Positions 24,664-36,608 of a stretch of 64,000 bases of DNA are shown here, one piece after another. The notes beneath the pieces were generated by a model. It had not been told where the DNA came from. It ran no database searches and was given only the letters and a program-made list of their open reading frames with translations. The DNA comes from Bondarzewia mesenterica (lineage: Eukaryota > Basidiomycota > Agaricomycetes > Russulales > Bondarzewiaceae), in contig SGPL01000074.1 of NCBI GenBank assembly GCA_004802705.1, positions 22,866-86,865 on the forward strand, given 5' to 3'. Position 1 is the first letter of the stretch. Each line of letters begins with the position of its first letter. A program made the translations under genes and the position numbers.

Positions 24664-24923
24664 TATAAGTCTGTCACACTGTGACCGATCGCATCCAGTC
24701 AGTTCCAGTTTCAATGCAATGGGTCCAGTCACTGGAATCGATTGGGAATCGACAGTGTGCATTCGTGGATGAGTTCTACTGTAGTTGCAATATTGCTCTG
24801 GCGTTCGAGAGCACCGTTTATCGAAATAGTTCAGTAGAATTGGTAGCAAATCCAAAAATCAAGTTGATCTTCATTTATCGACTCCGATGTACGGTGAGCG
24901 GAAAAACATCAATGCATTGGCAA

Positions 24924-26906
24924 TCATTGACCCCGAACAATAAGCCGACGAACAACTGCCTCTCCATCACCCAGTCCTTGAATGAACCAAGTTCTATAGA
25001 AATCCTCGGTCCCAGGAGCAACGACGACGTTTGATTGGAGAGTTCTGAGGCTATCTTCTATGTATTGTCCAACGAAACCCAGTCTCGACAAGCCGTGCAG
25101 AGCAAAGATCTTTGCAGTGAGATAGCCGTCTGAGTAGCCTTTGAATATGGAACGTTGAATCGCAGCCAAGTCTGACGGTGTTCCATCGCGCTTGGTGAAG
25201 GAAGGATCTTGGGAGGAAGACGAAAAGCTAGGGGATTGGTCCGAAGCAGATTGAAAGAATGCTGTTGGCGTTGCAAACGCTGCCTGGACCGCTGACGAGA
25301 ATCCGGATGCGTCAACGCCCATGTCCGTTAGATTTTGAAGTTGGGCAGGGTTGGTGACAGGCCCTCGCCCATACGAAAAGAAGGACGAGGGAAGTTCCCG
25401 CCCAACGGCAGCAATAAAGCACCAGCCTGGATCGTTGTCACATTCTTCCTTCCGGTACGCTGAACAGCTAAAATTAATCAGTTCTTCGATAGAGAGGGAA
25501 CCAGCTTACACCAAAAAGCCCATCCAGCAGTGGCATCGGTATAAACATTCATCTGACCAGTGCAGAAAAGTCTCTGAGCCTCTCCAGGATCGGCCTCATG
25601 GGAGAGACTGTCGGCAGTAAGAGCACATGACCATTCGTCAATGACTATGTTACGACGTTCGTGCTTGGATGCCTGCTGGAGGGAGTCCGCAATCGAGCCC
25701 TCAATGTCACCCGTATGATCATGCGCAGATTCGGCGTTGTCAGAAGGCGTGAAAACGAAGTAAGAGTGATAATCTTGGACGATAAAATCATTGCGCGCGG
25801 CGATAAAATCGCTGAAACGTTGCAAGTCGAAGCCATCGTGAAGGTAGAGAGGGAACGATGCTGCGTCTGGAGAGATCTGCCTCATGGCTGAGATGGCTCG
25901 AGCATCTGCGTACGATCATGACGGTAAGGCATATTTATTGAACCAAAGAAAGAGGCTAGCGCACAAAAATCGGCAAGCTCAGGTACATTCTTGGGCTCGT
26001 TAAGCATTTGGATGCCTACGACATTCGTAACGGTACTGAGTTGCTTCACGAGATAGGTGAGCACGTCGATCGTCTTGTCCTCCCACCAGGGATTGCCAAA
26101 CAAATTTGTAGCGCCATCCGAAATGCCAGAATGCTGCTGCCCATTCTGACTACCAGGTGCGCCATGGAGGTCTACGAGAACACCAATGCCAGCATTGTCT
26201 GCCATATTAAGAGCGCGAACGATCTGCGGCCATGCATTGCGGTAAACGTCGGCTACAGGCTCAAAGGGCGTCCCAGAACAGAAAAGAGGTCCTAGACTCC
26301 AATAGCCGATGGGAAGACGGACAGTATTAATTCCGATACTTGCCAAGTATTGAAAATCGGTATCGTTGATGAATGTGTCCCAATGCCGCTCGAGGACAGC
26401 GCGCGCGCTTTCCCGATTGCCCCAACCAGTAGCGATGTCAAGTTCTGAAATCTTGCCCCCGGAGGCGCATGCAAATACGGAAGGCGTCATCCACTGCTCG
26501 TGAACAAACCTGACAAGGAACAGTGAGATTCACCTTTTGAATCATGGTGATGGAAAAGAACGTACCAAGAACCAAGATTGACAGACTGTTGCTGCCTATA
26601 TCGATATACATTGGCCTGAGTGGGATTAAAAGGCGGAAACTGGCCGATTGCGACAGTGGGAGACGAATATGGATCCACATGACAGGGATCACTAGAGAGT
26701 TGTCCAGTGTCCGATTCAACGCCGAATTGATTGAGATCACCAAGAACAGTGTCATCCAAGGGAGAGAAATGGCCCGCGGTGGTATTGGCGTTAACGGCTG
26801 GTTGATCTGTAGTGGCAGGCGAAGGCTTTGAGAGCTCCTGAGTAAGACGCAGGGTCTTCAGCAGTAGATTGAAAGTGTTAACTGTGCAGAGCATCATCGA
26901 ATACAA
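24924..26906 (-). CDS. glycoside hydrolase family 5 glucan 1,3-beta-glucosidase-like
   Basis: GH5 exo-beta-1,3-glucanase-type enzyme, likely acting on fungal wall or storage glucan. About 550 residues in at least six exons. NLGSWFVHEQWM is the usual N-terminal NLGGWFV.E.W strand. Next come YLASIGINTVRLPIGYW, VLVDLHGAPGSQNG and GIQMLNEPKN, where the Glu is the acid/base. After an intron come FYARAISAMRQ, PLYLHDGF and DYHSYFVF; NIVIDEWSCAL carries the nucleophile Glu, and AGWAFWC follows. A C-terminal Ser-rich segment precedes a helical end (FKGYSDGYLTAKIFALHG). The N-terminal exon (MYSMMLCTVNTFNLLL) has a hydrophobic start that could be a weak signal or anchor; the exact start is uncertain. 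Confidence 0.88.
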
Positions 26907-28353
26907 ATTGGTGTAGGGACGTTTATGACAGAAAGATCGATGTGAAGGATCGCCTCATGGCAATACTGACAGCTATTGTTCAGAAAGTATCAATCTCACC
27001 TGATGGTCCGGACAGAAACGTCGCCCTTCAGAGTGGACTGCGTGCCCGGCCAGGAAAAAATGATAGCTTTGGGCGGTTAGGATCTTCTCATTTTTTATTA
27101 TCAAGTTCCATGGGCTGTGTACGGTGAAGAGACGATGTGGATCGAGTATCAAGTTTTAGTCGACGGCGTGTAGGACTCAGCACAGCTGAGTTCAACGATC
27201 AGGACATTCGACACTGGCAGCAAGGACTGAACTTGTTTCCAGGCGTGCGGCCCGATGCGGCCCGTAGCCCTGTTTTGTCCACGACGGTCACGGTCATCCC
27301 GTTACAGTGCTCTTCAGACTCACAGTTTGCTGAGGCTTGCTCGACCTTCGCTGATAACATCGATTAGAGAAGGTATCAGATCTGTTGTGTACGACATTGG
27401 GCATCAAGCTGTGGTATGCGGCGTTCCCGACCGCTACCCGACACACATCCTGAGCTCCTTGTCATCGAGACACCTGGCCTATGTTGCGAGTATCGAGTCG
27501 AAAATTGGGGTTTGACTCGTGGTGGGAGCGGGAAAATTAGACATGGGACGTCCCGGCTGAGTTGGACGGATGCCTTCCTTGCAGTTGTGGCCGCTGTTAT
27601 GTGGCCCTCGGTATGTGTCTCGCAGGCATATCTCCGCGAGCTCGACTTCACCCTCCTCACGCAGATTAGGCCTCATACCTTTGCCTTGATAGGCTTCGCT
27701 TTAAGTTTGGCGTATATCGTCTATTCTAGGTGCACCCAAGTAATCTGGGGTACTGTTCCTTCACCACAACTCAGACGATCGCGCTCACTGAAAATCGCGT
27801 TTAGAATCTGTGCTCGTAATCCCACCTCATGGGATACAGTTTGAAACTCACCGGGGATTTCCTCCATACCCTCTTTTCGCCTCCCGCAGCTTTATACCCG
27901 GAATAGTCTTGCAAAATTTCATCATTAACGAAGGCCTCCGAAGGTGGGATGTTAGATTCTATCTAGCAGCTATGAAAAAGGCTTCAAACGGTACATTGAG
28001 CCTAGAGGTTGCATACGAGGTAAGACTGAGCTCCTCTGTACATAGTCAGGCTGCTCAATTGCCTCACCCGTAGAATATTCTACCTCGGTTTCCTGTACTC
28101 ATAGAGATTTATCACGGTGTGCACTCATTCCTTCACACAACTGCGAAGGACACCCATGGAAATCATAAATAAGTATTTGACATCATAATAGCATGACATA
28201 GTGTGCAAGCGGAAACGCAGTATCCCAATCACTATCATGTTGCCACTGGATACGCTAGCTAACATACCTGAGTTGACTTCGAAGGGTCCGACCGATTAAT
28301 GCTCTATAGTAGGTATCGAGGGTGAAGACTGCAGCCAATCTAAGGGGAGAATA
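26907..28353. other. no gene recognised
   Basis: About 1.4 kb between two minus-strand genes. It contains the GH5 promoter and the 3' end of the IST1-TBC gene. A plus-strand open frame at 27416-27844 has no ATG-supported family match and no convincing splice pattern, so I do not call it. Confidence 0.4.
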
Positions 28354-31300
28354 TTAACGTCGAAGACCTCCCGCATTATCTTCGCTCTCATATGCGCTCA
28401 ATAATTCATCATATCCTTCATCATCACCTTCCTCTGCCGCACTCTCCGTCGCTCGCCTTGGCTCTCTTGACTCCGTGGACATTTTCCGTGTCCTTGTAGA
28501 ATGACCATCAGTGGAGATCTTCCGGGGACGTCCTTCATGACCGTCGGTAGAGATTTTGCGAGTGCGCCCTTCCGTCGATATCTTCCTGGCCCGCACTTCA
28601 GAGTTCCCATCGGTCGACGCTTTCCTGATGCGTTTTGGCGATCGAGACGAGGTTGGCGAGGCTGAGGATGAACGATGATCAGCGTCACTATCGCGTGCCG
28701 CGTCAAATTTCGTTGCTCGCGGTGTCATCGCATTATCGTCGGGCCACTCTGGAGGAGCCAAGTTATTCGGGCTGGGCGTTTTGAGATCTGAAGTTGATGG
28801 ATCATGCGCGTGTATCCCGGAATCTGACCTTTGGATGCTTAAGTTCGCTGGACGCGCGGGTATGCGCTTTGACCGCACTCGAGGACTCCGTGGGGGCACA
28901 TAGGCCGTAAAAGACGAATCAGAGGTGTCGTCCGCTTGAACACTCGGCGGCGGTGTCTTTTTACGGACGACCTTCCTAGCCTGCGCTGGTGGTTCCAGAA
29001 CACGAACGTTGGATTCCGTCAGCACCATTGATCCGCGCTGGGATTCGGCACCGCTAACTTCAACGCCATTCGAGTATCTGGAAGACGGCGGCGTTGGTGG
29101 AGGTGGAGAGGACGGAAGTGTGACAGGCGAATCTGGGACGTCCATTCTACCCCAGCCTTTCTGAGCCGAGTCATCCTGTCGATCTCGCGTCGCGGACAGA
29201 CTATGACTTTCGATTCGCTCAACGCCGGTGGAAGGACTCAGAGCGCCTCGATCGGAGGACGAAGATACTGAAGTCTGTCCTTCCCGACTCGTTCGAAAGG
29301 CAGGAGCCATCGGAGAGACGGATTTTCGATGTATGGGTATAATTCTACTCTCGGCAGTGTCCGATTCAAAATCCGAACGAATGTCGTTCCTGCGAGACCT
29401 TCCGGACATATCCGACATTGATGAAATGGAGGACTGAGAGGTCTTATGCATAAGGTGCGGCTTGTTGCGCAAGACGTCCGACCATTCTCGCTGATGAGTT
29501 CTCGGTACCGTAGAAGGAAGACGGGGGTAAGACGGGGTACTGGAGCCCGTGATCAGCGATGATGAACTGAGAAGAAGCGGGCGTGGTCCCTTTTTGGGTT
29601 CTGGTTTTGAAGGCGTTGTCTGCATCCCAGTAAGTGATGCGAGGGACATCCGTATACTCTTCGCTCTGGTCGAAGCGCCATCTTCAACCGACGATTGAGA
29701 ATCTGGGCTTGTTGGTGAAGACAGGGGACTCCTTCGAGGCTGCGGCAGCCAGCTGTCTCGCGGCGGACGGAAAAAAGCTGGGCGAGCGGGAGGGGAGTAC
29801 ACATCACTGCGATCCGGGCCAGGTAAAGAACTCCGGCGATCCTCGTCTTCGACCTTCAGTGAGTTACCAAGGCTGAATGACCCACTGCGAGGCTTCGCCG
29901 CAGACTGCAACAACGGTGACGGTCCGGCAAGTTGACTGCTATTTCCCCGATTGCTCCAGGCCTGCATGGCCTTGACTCTCCAGTTCGTGCTGACCTTCGC
30001 CAAGGTAGCTGCAGTATCGGAGTCCTTGAGCTTTTCAGCATAACCCCAAAGTGAGGTGGATGGTGATGGCGGAGCCAGTGTAGCTGCTGGCTGAGGGTGT
30101 GGACTCTGCGGTGGTGCAGGTGAGGGCGAACGGGACCGCAATGGTGATAGAGGTGATATAGGGGATGCTGGAGGCTCCATCGCACTCTGATTAGTTATCC
30201 CCTTCCATACGACATTGGCCAAGCGAGATGTGAGACCAGATGAATTAGCAGGATCCATCGAAGGCGTTTCGGTTTCGTTGCCGTCATCGTGTGACTCCTC
30301 TTCATCGGTGTCCGACGAGTCCGGCGATGAAGCAGCCGGCGAAAGTTGGTTTGTGAAACCTCGCCACATTGTGTCGCGCAAACGAGAACCAAGAGAGGTA
30401 TTCGTAACGGCGGGCGCCTTCGTCATCTCTTCTCGCCGATGTGCAAGCTCGGCCGCCGTTTGGAGAATGCTCTCGACACCCCCAGCTGCCTCTATCGAAT
30501 AGAGTTGTAGAAGTGCCATTCCTTCGACGAATGCATCATTGAGTTCCCATGCACGAACAGGCGAAGGAGGGGGTGTCGATGAATTTTCGTCATTCCAGAG
30601 ACCCGGAGAACGACGACCGGATTTCCCCAAACTGAACGACCAAGTATGTCAGCTGGTTCCACTGTATGCCATACAAAACAAACGCACCGATATATTGGGC
30701 CTTTGGCACGAAGGAGCATGCTCGTGCAGACATCAAGGAGATAGTCAAGTTTTGGACACGCATGTCGGGTGGTCATAGGTTGAGAGAATAGCGCATCCCA
30801 GATGCAGAGGACGGATGGTAAAGGCAGAGTATGGGTGAGGATAGGAGCCAGCCAGCGGCTGACATACGAATATAAGCAAGCGACCGGGAAGTGAAAAAGA
30901 AATGCGTACTAAGAATAATGTGGAAGGCTTGGGTCAAGCCCTTTCGCATGCTAGCGAGCCATCAGACGACTGCAAGAATATCTCGCGACAAAAACGCACC
31001 AAGTCTGCTAAGAGGTCGGGATCTGCCCATGCAAGACGTTCACCAAATTTCTTCATCCACTCGTTGCCCCCTTCCTCGTCCTCCAACTCGGCAAACTCTC
31101 CGACCATAGCTTCGAACAGCCAAAACGTATCAGCTTCAGCGTGTGCCAATTCTTGTGGCTCGACCTCTTGGGTAAGGACTGAATAGAGCGGGATGAGAAG
31201 AGAAGCCATGTGAGGTGAATGGTTGGCGGGATTTAGACAAGAATGGACATAGAGAAGACGAATTAGAGCGGATGCATGCTTCGGATGCGCTGCGCCGGTA

Positions 31301-32896
31301 TTGAAGACCTTCGAAGGAAGCAGCGTCGTTGGAGCGCTGAAGTTTGAATTGGAGGCAGAGTCAGGAGAATTCAGAGATATTCCTGGAATCGCGCCCGCGT
31401 CAGACTCCAGGCGAATCTCCGGTATGCCTTGCGAAAGATTTTCAGAGTCGCGCGAGTAAATGGCCTTCAGTCGTATATCAAGATTATCAGCACAATCAAT
31501 TTTGATATCATCAGGTGCGGTATCATCAAGCGGGCATAGAGTGGAAGCTTCGGGCTCTTCTTCTAGTCCTGAAAATAGATTGGGGGGAACACGAAACAGG
31601 TCCTTGATGGCATCTGTCAACGATGCGTCCAGTGGAGCCAAAGGCTCCGTCGGAGGAGGCAGGCTGGAGAAGGGTTCAAGTAAGCGGCGAATGAGATCCT
31701 AATACGGTCATCAGTCGAATGAGGGTTGAGGGGAGAAAGAGAAGGTGCGTACATAGTAGTTGTTTCTGTGGTTTCGGGCATCATCATCCCAGGCTGCCTT
31801 CAAAACCGGTAGCGTACCTAGTAGTAGTCTTTCGCCCGGTTTTGAATATGTACACAACCGCGAAAGCGGACTGAAGGTCAGCTTACCTCCAAGTTCTAGG
31901 GCGAAGCCACGAAGGCGAAGAGGGTATTCCTAGCAAAGGTCTCGGAACATGAAACACTGACAAGGTCGAAAAACATACCATGAGCGCAGACCCTGCGCAA
32001 ACGAGGCATATCAACGACAGGCGCTGAATCGGACTTGTCTAAAATCTCGGAGAGCGCGTCTAACCTAAATGTCGATCACGTTCAGCAGTCTTCGACAATG
32101 CCCACGTGTTGGTCTAGTGACATACACGTCGTCCGGGCGTAAGTTGGGCGCCCAGGGCACACCGTAAGACCGTGCGATGCCCATGAGGTAGTTGTCCAAA
32201 TCTGCTGCCGAGGCGGGAGGTGCGGACAAGGCGCGTACGACCTGGGAATATGGTGATCGAAAGGGAGACAGAGGCTATGGGTGACTGAGTAACTGACTTG
32301 GGGAGAAACGTAGTTGTCGCGATTCGTGATGGCAGAGTGAGTGAAGTCCGCCCCAAGGCGATGGGCCAAGATGTCACGGACAGCTTGGAGATCTGGAATG
32401 CATTTAAAGAGGGTGGTTGGGGAGGAAGCATAGAGCGTGACGCACCTTTCGACTCGGTCTGGGGCGCAGCAAAGATTATGCTTGACGCAGCTTCAACCAC
32501 TGCTGGGCTAGGGGGAAGACTGCTGCCATACCAGACGCGTCAGGACGATAGAACAATCGCCGTGCTGCGCAAAGTTCAAACTCACTTGTCCAGCTCATTC
32601 GACCGCTCAAGCAGCACGCCAATCTGCATCTCCAACACCTCGAGTAAATCTCCAGAAATCTCATCCTGAATCAACTTCTGGGCCTTTGCGCGAGCCAACG
32701 TCGTATTTCCTTGTTGGAGCAAGATGGATATGTCTCTGCCGACAAGCTGTCCTTGGGCATCCTTTCGGTCCCGGAGCTGTCCCAATCTATGCGCCGCAAG
32801 ACGAAATTGGGCCTGACGATCAAGCCTGAGTGGAGGAATTACTAGCTGCATGCTTGTGCAACGTACCTTGACGCGAATAATGTCCCACCCACTCAT
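28354..32896 (-). CDS. IST1 domain fused to TBC1D13-like TBC domain, long Ser-rich tail
   Basis: One continuous spliced frame of roughly 1,300 residues. The N-terminus MSGWDIIRVK joins AQFRLAAHRLGQLRDRKDAQ, which with DISILLQQGNTTLARAKAQK, LEVLEMQIGVLLERSNEL, VRDILAHRLGADFTHSAI and IARSYGVPWAPN is a full IST1 (Vps4/ESCRT-III regulator) domain. After an intron at 32065-32125 it continues LDALSEILDKSDSAP, LRRVCAHGIP, SWLRPRTWRLLLGTLP, HAEADTFWLFEAMVGEF and LPLPSVLCIWDALFS, a TBC domain closest to TBC1D13. The Arg-finger region keeps DxxR (IKDLFR), but the YxQG motif is replaced by HSPHM. An intron separates the exon ending in the IYR codon from the last one, which is 758 codons and Ser/Pro-rich, with RKIST(D/E)G repeats near its end. 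Intron retention at the domain joint would give an IST1-only protein. Whether the TBC part is an active Rab GAP is doubtful. Confidence 0.85.
28460..28635 (-). repeat. coding repeat RK(I/M/A)ST(D/E) in IST1-TBC tail
   Basis: Five spaced copies of a basic phosphosite-like heptad (RKASTDG, RKISTEG, RKISTDG, RKISTDG, RKMSTES) encoded in tandem. Each has RKxS, resembling a PKA-type site. Confidence 0.8.
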
Positions 32897-33387
32897 GGTC
32901 CTACGAGAATATTTATGTGACTGTTCGTGATTAGCGATGTGAGCAGACTCAGTCTGGGGCTAATTATACACTCAAGGCAGACCAAAACGGGACGGTCAGT
33001 GTAGATATGGGATTAAGTCGGTCGGGAGCGTGAAAGGAGGGAACATGAACGAAAAAGAGGGTGACACGCTGGACCTTGCTAATACCATCCAATTTCCGGT
33101 GCTCGTCTTTTGCGGGTTGTACAGTCGGCGGCCAACTGCCACCAAAAGTACGCGACTGTCCGATGCCTAGACAATCTCACGTGAACCGTGGCCGTTAGCC
33201 ATCGCTAAAATCAAATTAAACTAAGAGCCCTTGCAGGCTGCGTCGCTGCACATTGAGCAAGGCTTAATCTGAGTACTGAGTACGAGTACTTGTCCCGTGC
33301 GACTTGCAAGATAAAGATGCCAGACAGTAGAGACAGAATCATAGTGTGCAGTAGAGCTACAACGGATAATGCGGTCAAAAAGATACC
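32897..33387. other. spacer upstream of IST1-TBC gene
   Basis: Contains the promoter of the minus-strand IST1-TBC gene and the 5' boundary towards the membrane-protein gene's 3' end. A GAGTACTGAGTACGAGTACTTG stretch near 33273 is a short imperfect repeat of GAGTACT. No coding sequence recognised. Confidence 0.4.
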
Positions 33388-34586
33388 CTAGAAATACCAA
33401 AGAGGAAGGCGTTTCGACAATCTTCCCGATGTGTGCCTGCTTTTCTTGATCAATTCCTTGCTGTCACTTTGCTGTCCATCCTTCATCGTCAACGTTGTTG
33501 TCGCCAAAGTATTAGCCTGCGATGCATGTGATGGTCGATGGGAGAAAGCGCTCTCGTCGTTGGTCCGCTCGACCGCACTCCCGTGTGGAGATTCTGCCGT
33601 TATGGCAACCCCGGGACCATCGTCTGGCAGTATCATAGGTAGAGTATCACGCCTCCCAGATAATTTTGCGGCTTCCTCGTCGTTGCTGCCGCTATCAATG
33701 ATATCCACGACATGATAAGAACTGCCGTAACGAAAGGCATACACTGCAAGGCATGAGCCATAGGCTAGGACTACAACCGCTTCGTCAGTTCGAACAAACG
33801 ATACCCAATGAAAAGCCTCTCACGCAATGCGGAAGGTACCCAGCTAGCAATCATGACGTACGTGTTAAGCAATTGGCAAATACCCTGATCATCGGAAGCT
33901 GGTAGAACAATGCAATAAGAGCTTGATCCAAAAGTGGCATGGAGGAACTTACTGTTATTCGGACATTGAAAGTTGGGGAGCCACAGAGCAAACATCATAG
34001 CAAGGCCTACTCCCTGCCCATGAGTGCTGGCATAGAAGTTGAAGGGCGCATACATACCGATGTGACACATCAGAAGGAAAAGGAGCCGGGCACTGTCCAG
34101 CCATATTCTGAATTTGATCAGAATTCTGCAAGAGCATCAGCCTATGAATGAAAAATTATTGTTTGAAGGGAGAAAACGAACAATACAGGCAGCATTATAA
34201 CGGTGATAGCATTGACGATGAGGAATAGAACATGGAATGAGCCTGAAGACAATCTCAGCGGTTTGACCAGAAGAACGTCGACTAAGCGCTACTCACGTTC
34301 TGAGTGATCAGATATTTCCCAGCGCGAGTACAAGAGGTAGGATAGTAAGACAGTCCATGCAATACAGACTAAGACCGTAATAGCTGGACTCGGGCAACTG
34401 ACGTTGAGACGGGGCTGCACATGAACGACAGAAAACAAGACTCACAAAAGGCCCAGGCTCTAATCTTCAAAAATACAGGTGAGTGCCCCATAAGCGTCAG
34501 CGTCGTCAACGTTTCAACGTTAAGATCCTCAAGTCAAGCCAAAGAATAGGAAGAAACAAGACGAGGGAAGTCCACCAGTGGTACCC
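33388..34586 (-). CDS. hypothetical multipass membrane protein (5' end unresolved)
   Basis: I do not recognise the family. Spliced exons encode at least five hydrophobic segments: WWTSLVLFLPILWLDLRIL, SPAITVLVCIAWTVLLSYLL, FHVLFLIVNAITVIMLPVLF, ARLLFLLMCHIGMYAPFNFY with VGLAMMFALWLP, and a last one with LLNTYVMIASWVPSALLLAY. A hydrophilic tail of about 110 residues follows (YHVVDIIDSGSNDEEAAKL), rich in Ser and charged residues and ending RLPLWYF. The spacing of short exons looks like other fungal membrane proteins of 250-350 residues. The first exon with a start ATG was not found; it should lie just above 34586. No catalytic motif is visible. Confidence 0.55.
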
Positions 34587-35197
34587 TCAAGAGAAAGGCT
34601 AGCTTCGCCCAAGTGTCCAGTTTGATCCTACACGCCGTCAGGTTAAGAGAGAGACTCTGAACGCCCTGATATCAAATGCATGGCACCATCCACAGTAAAC
34701 AAGTACATTTGAACAATGGACTCCGGCCTGAGAAGCTTTTAGTATGGCAAAGCGTTAACCTTGTTCTGGTGCTTTTGTTTCCAGCGTGAGACTTATTTGG
34801 GCACGGTACTCACGCAATCGGTGGCAGTGCAATAAAAGGTCCGTGGACAATTGTGGGTCCAATCGCGTAAATCTCGCGCGCGCACACTTAAGCTTGTGTG
34901 TTGTTCATCAACATCTTCCTCACTGAGTTATATGTGCGATTGATTGAAACAAGTCCTTGTTTTGCTTCGAAACACCCTTGCTTGATATTTATTCGGGCAG
35001 TACCCCTGCTTCCAGAGAGAATTGACAAGAGTCGCCCTCAGCAAGAAATGACTGTGATCAAGACGTATCAGATCCAGAGCTAGCAGCAGAACGCAATACA
35101 TATTATTTCGTAGACAATACACTGAGAATCAAGATGTCCATGTCCGAGATCGAAGTACAAACGTTGCAAGGAGTAACCCCAGGCATCCAGCATAAAA
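34587..35197. other. no gene resolved
   Basis: May hold the first exon of the membrane-protein gene; a minus-strand reading IYAIGPTIVHGPFIALPPIA near 34830-34870 ends at a good GTGAGT donor but lacks an ATG. The rest is the 3' flank of the next minus-strand gene. Confidence 0.35.
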
Positions 35198-36319
35198 TCA
35201 AGTAACGGTGACGATCTCTCCCTTGCCATCTTTCAAGATGACAAGCTCGCAGTCCAGCTTCTCTCCAGTATCTAGACAGACGATATCAGTTGCATCAACA
35301 GGGTTTGTCTTGATCATCCGTCTCTCCATGAAAGATCGTCCCAGAACGACGTCAAAGTGAGATTCCTCGGACAAGTAGACGGAGTGAATCGTCTTTGTGT
35401 GTCCAACAGTGATCGGCCACTTTCCAATGCTGCAGATTGTGAGGTTAGTCAAGGTTAACACAAGCGAGGGGAAGATAATTCTGAACTTGACTAAACCACC
35501 ATAGCCATAGTGACCTGGTGCCGCATCCGCTGGAATAAAGCCATGCTTCATGGCAAACTTTCGTGAGATATAAACGTAACGGTAGCCATTCTTCAGCAAC
35601 ATCCGGACTAATGAGAGGAATTAGAAAGCTCGTTGATCACATGCATGTCGTTGATACTTGCCATTCTGAACAGGTCCGATGCTGCCCATGATTGTCCTCA
35701 CGCCATTCTCATTATGGAACTTCTCGAATTCTTTCTTAAACTTCGGCACCTCCTCGTGCTCGACCTTCGCAGCGGAACCCTTGCTGCGAATCGATGACCC
35801 GTCATGGTGAGAGTCTCGAGAGCCCGCACGAGAAGACCCTGGCCTGCGATCAGGGCGGAAGAGATAGTACGAGAGATTGCGATAGGATGATTCGGAAGGA
35901 AGTGGTTCAGAAGGGTTTCGGAGGTATATAGTGGGGGTGTCATCAAATTCTGAGGGCGAGTTGTTCAGTCGCCAAACAAAGATGGTATAGTCTGCATCTG
36001 TACTCATTAAAAACATTAGGGGCTTTGAACGACACGCGCCTATAAGCATACACAAGAGCATACCATCGTCAAGATTCCAGACAGAACCGCTCCATTCATA
36101 CTTCAGCCAGCCCGACCCAACGCGTTGACCATGATAATCAGTATTGGCCTTTCTGCTCAGCTTGTCAAAAAGTGCAAGGAGGGGCTCGTCGACTGTTCGA
36201 ACCCGCCAAGTTATGGCAATTGACTAAACCTGGGATATTAGTGGCTCACCAGAATGAACGATAGCAAACGACGATGAAGGTGTATGAACATTAAACATTG
36301 GAGGTTTAGTTGGTGCCAT
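35198..36319 (-). CDS. protein with degenerate retropepsin-like domain
   Basis: About 290 residues from MAPTKPPMFNVHTPSS to the end GEIVTVT, in four or five exons. The N-terminal region (SGWLKYEWSGSVWNLDDDAD then YTIFVWRL) looks like a small PB1-like or ubiquitin-like fold. A Ser-rich linker and a lysine-rich helix (EEVPKFKKEFEKFHNENG) follow. The C-terminal part runs VRMLLKNGYRYVYISRKFAM, ITVGHTKTIHSVYLSEESHF, DVVLGRSFMERRMIKTNPVD. This order resembles retroviral-type aspartic proteases, whose flap and ILGxDF regions align, but the catalytic DSG/DTG is absent: the equivalent is KNG. One intron (35608-35661) has a GC donor (GCAAGT) with a normal AG. The function is unknown; a host-encoded non-catalytic derivative is an inference. 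Confidence 0.65.
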
Positions 36320-36608
36320 TCAGTAGTCCAAGTAGCAGTGTTCAAAGGAAAGAGATTGGTAAAGCGATGGGTTGTTACTAGGCCCAGTCCGCAGCCAGCT
36401 AGGAGACAGCCGCGGTTCGAGTTCGGGCGATTTCAAATCTGAGGTCGGCAACCCATGACGTCATGGCTGCATAGTTATCCAGATATTCACCAGATATTGG
36501 CATTGTCAACACTCTGCTACGATATGCATAAAGAAAGCAGCGGAAAATGACCATCCAACTTTGCTCATTCTACTGAAACAGCAACCACTCTTCTGCCAGT
36601 GGTTATTT

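Noticed and set aside
27416..27844. 142-codon plus-strand open frame
   Set aside because: No recognisable motif and no consistent splice context; probably chance.
28354..30630. Reading the 758-codon Ser-rich frame as a separate gene
   Set aside because: The frame has no ATG at 30630; splicing joins it in phase to the TBC exon upstream (IYR then LGKSGRRSP).
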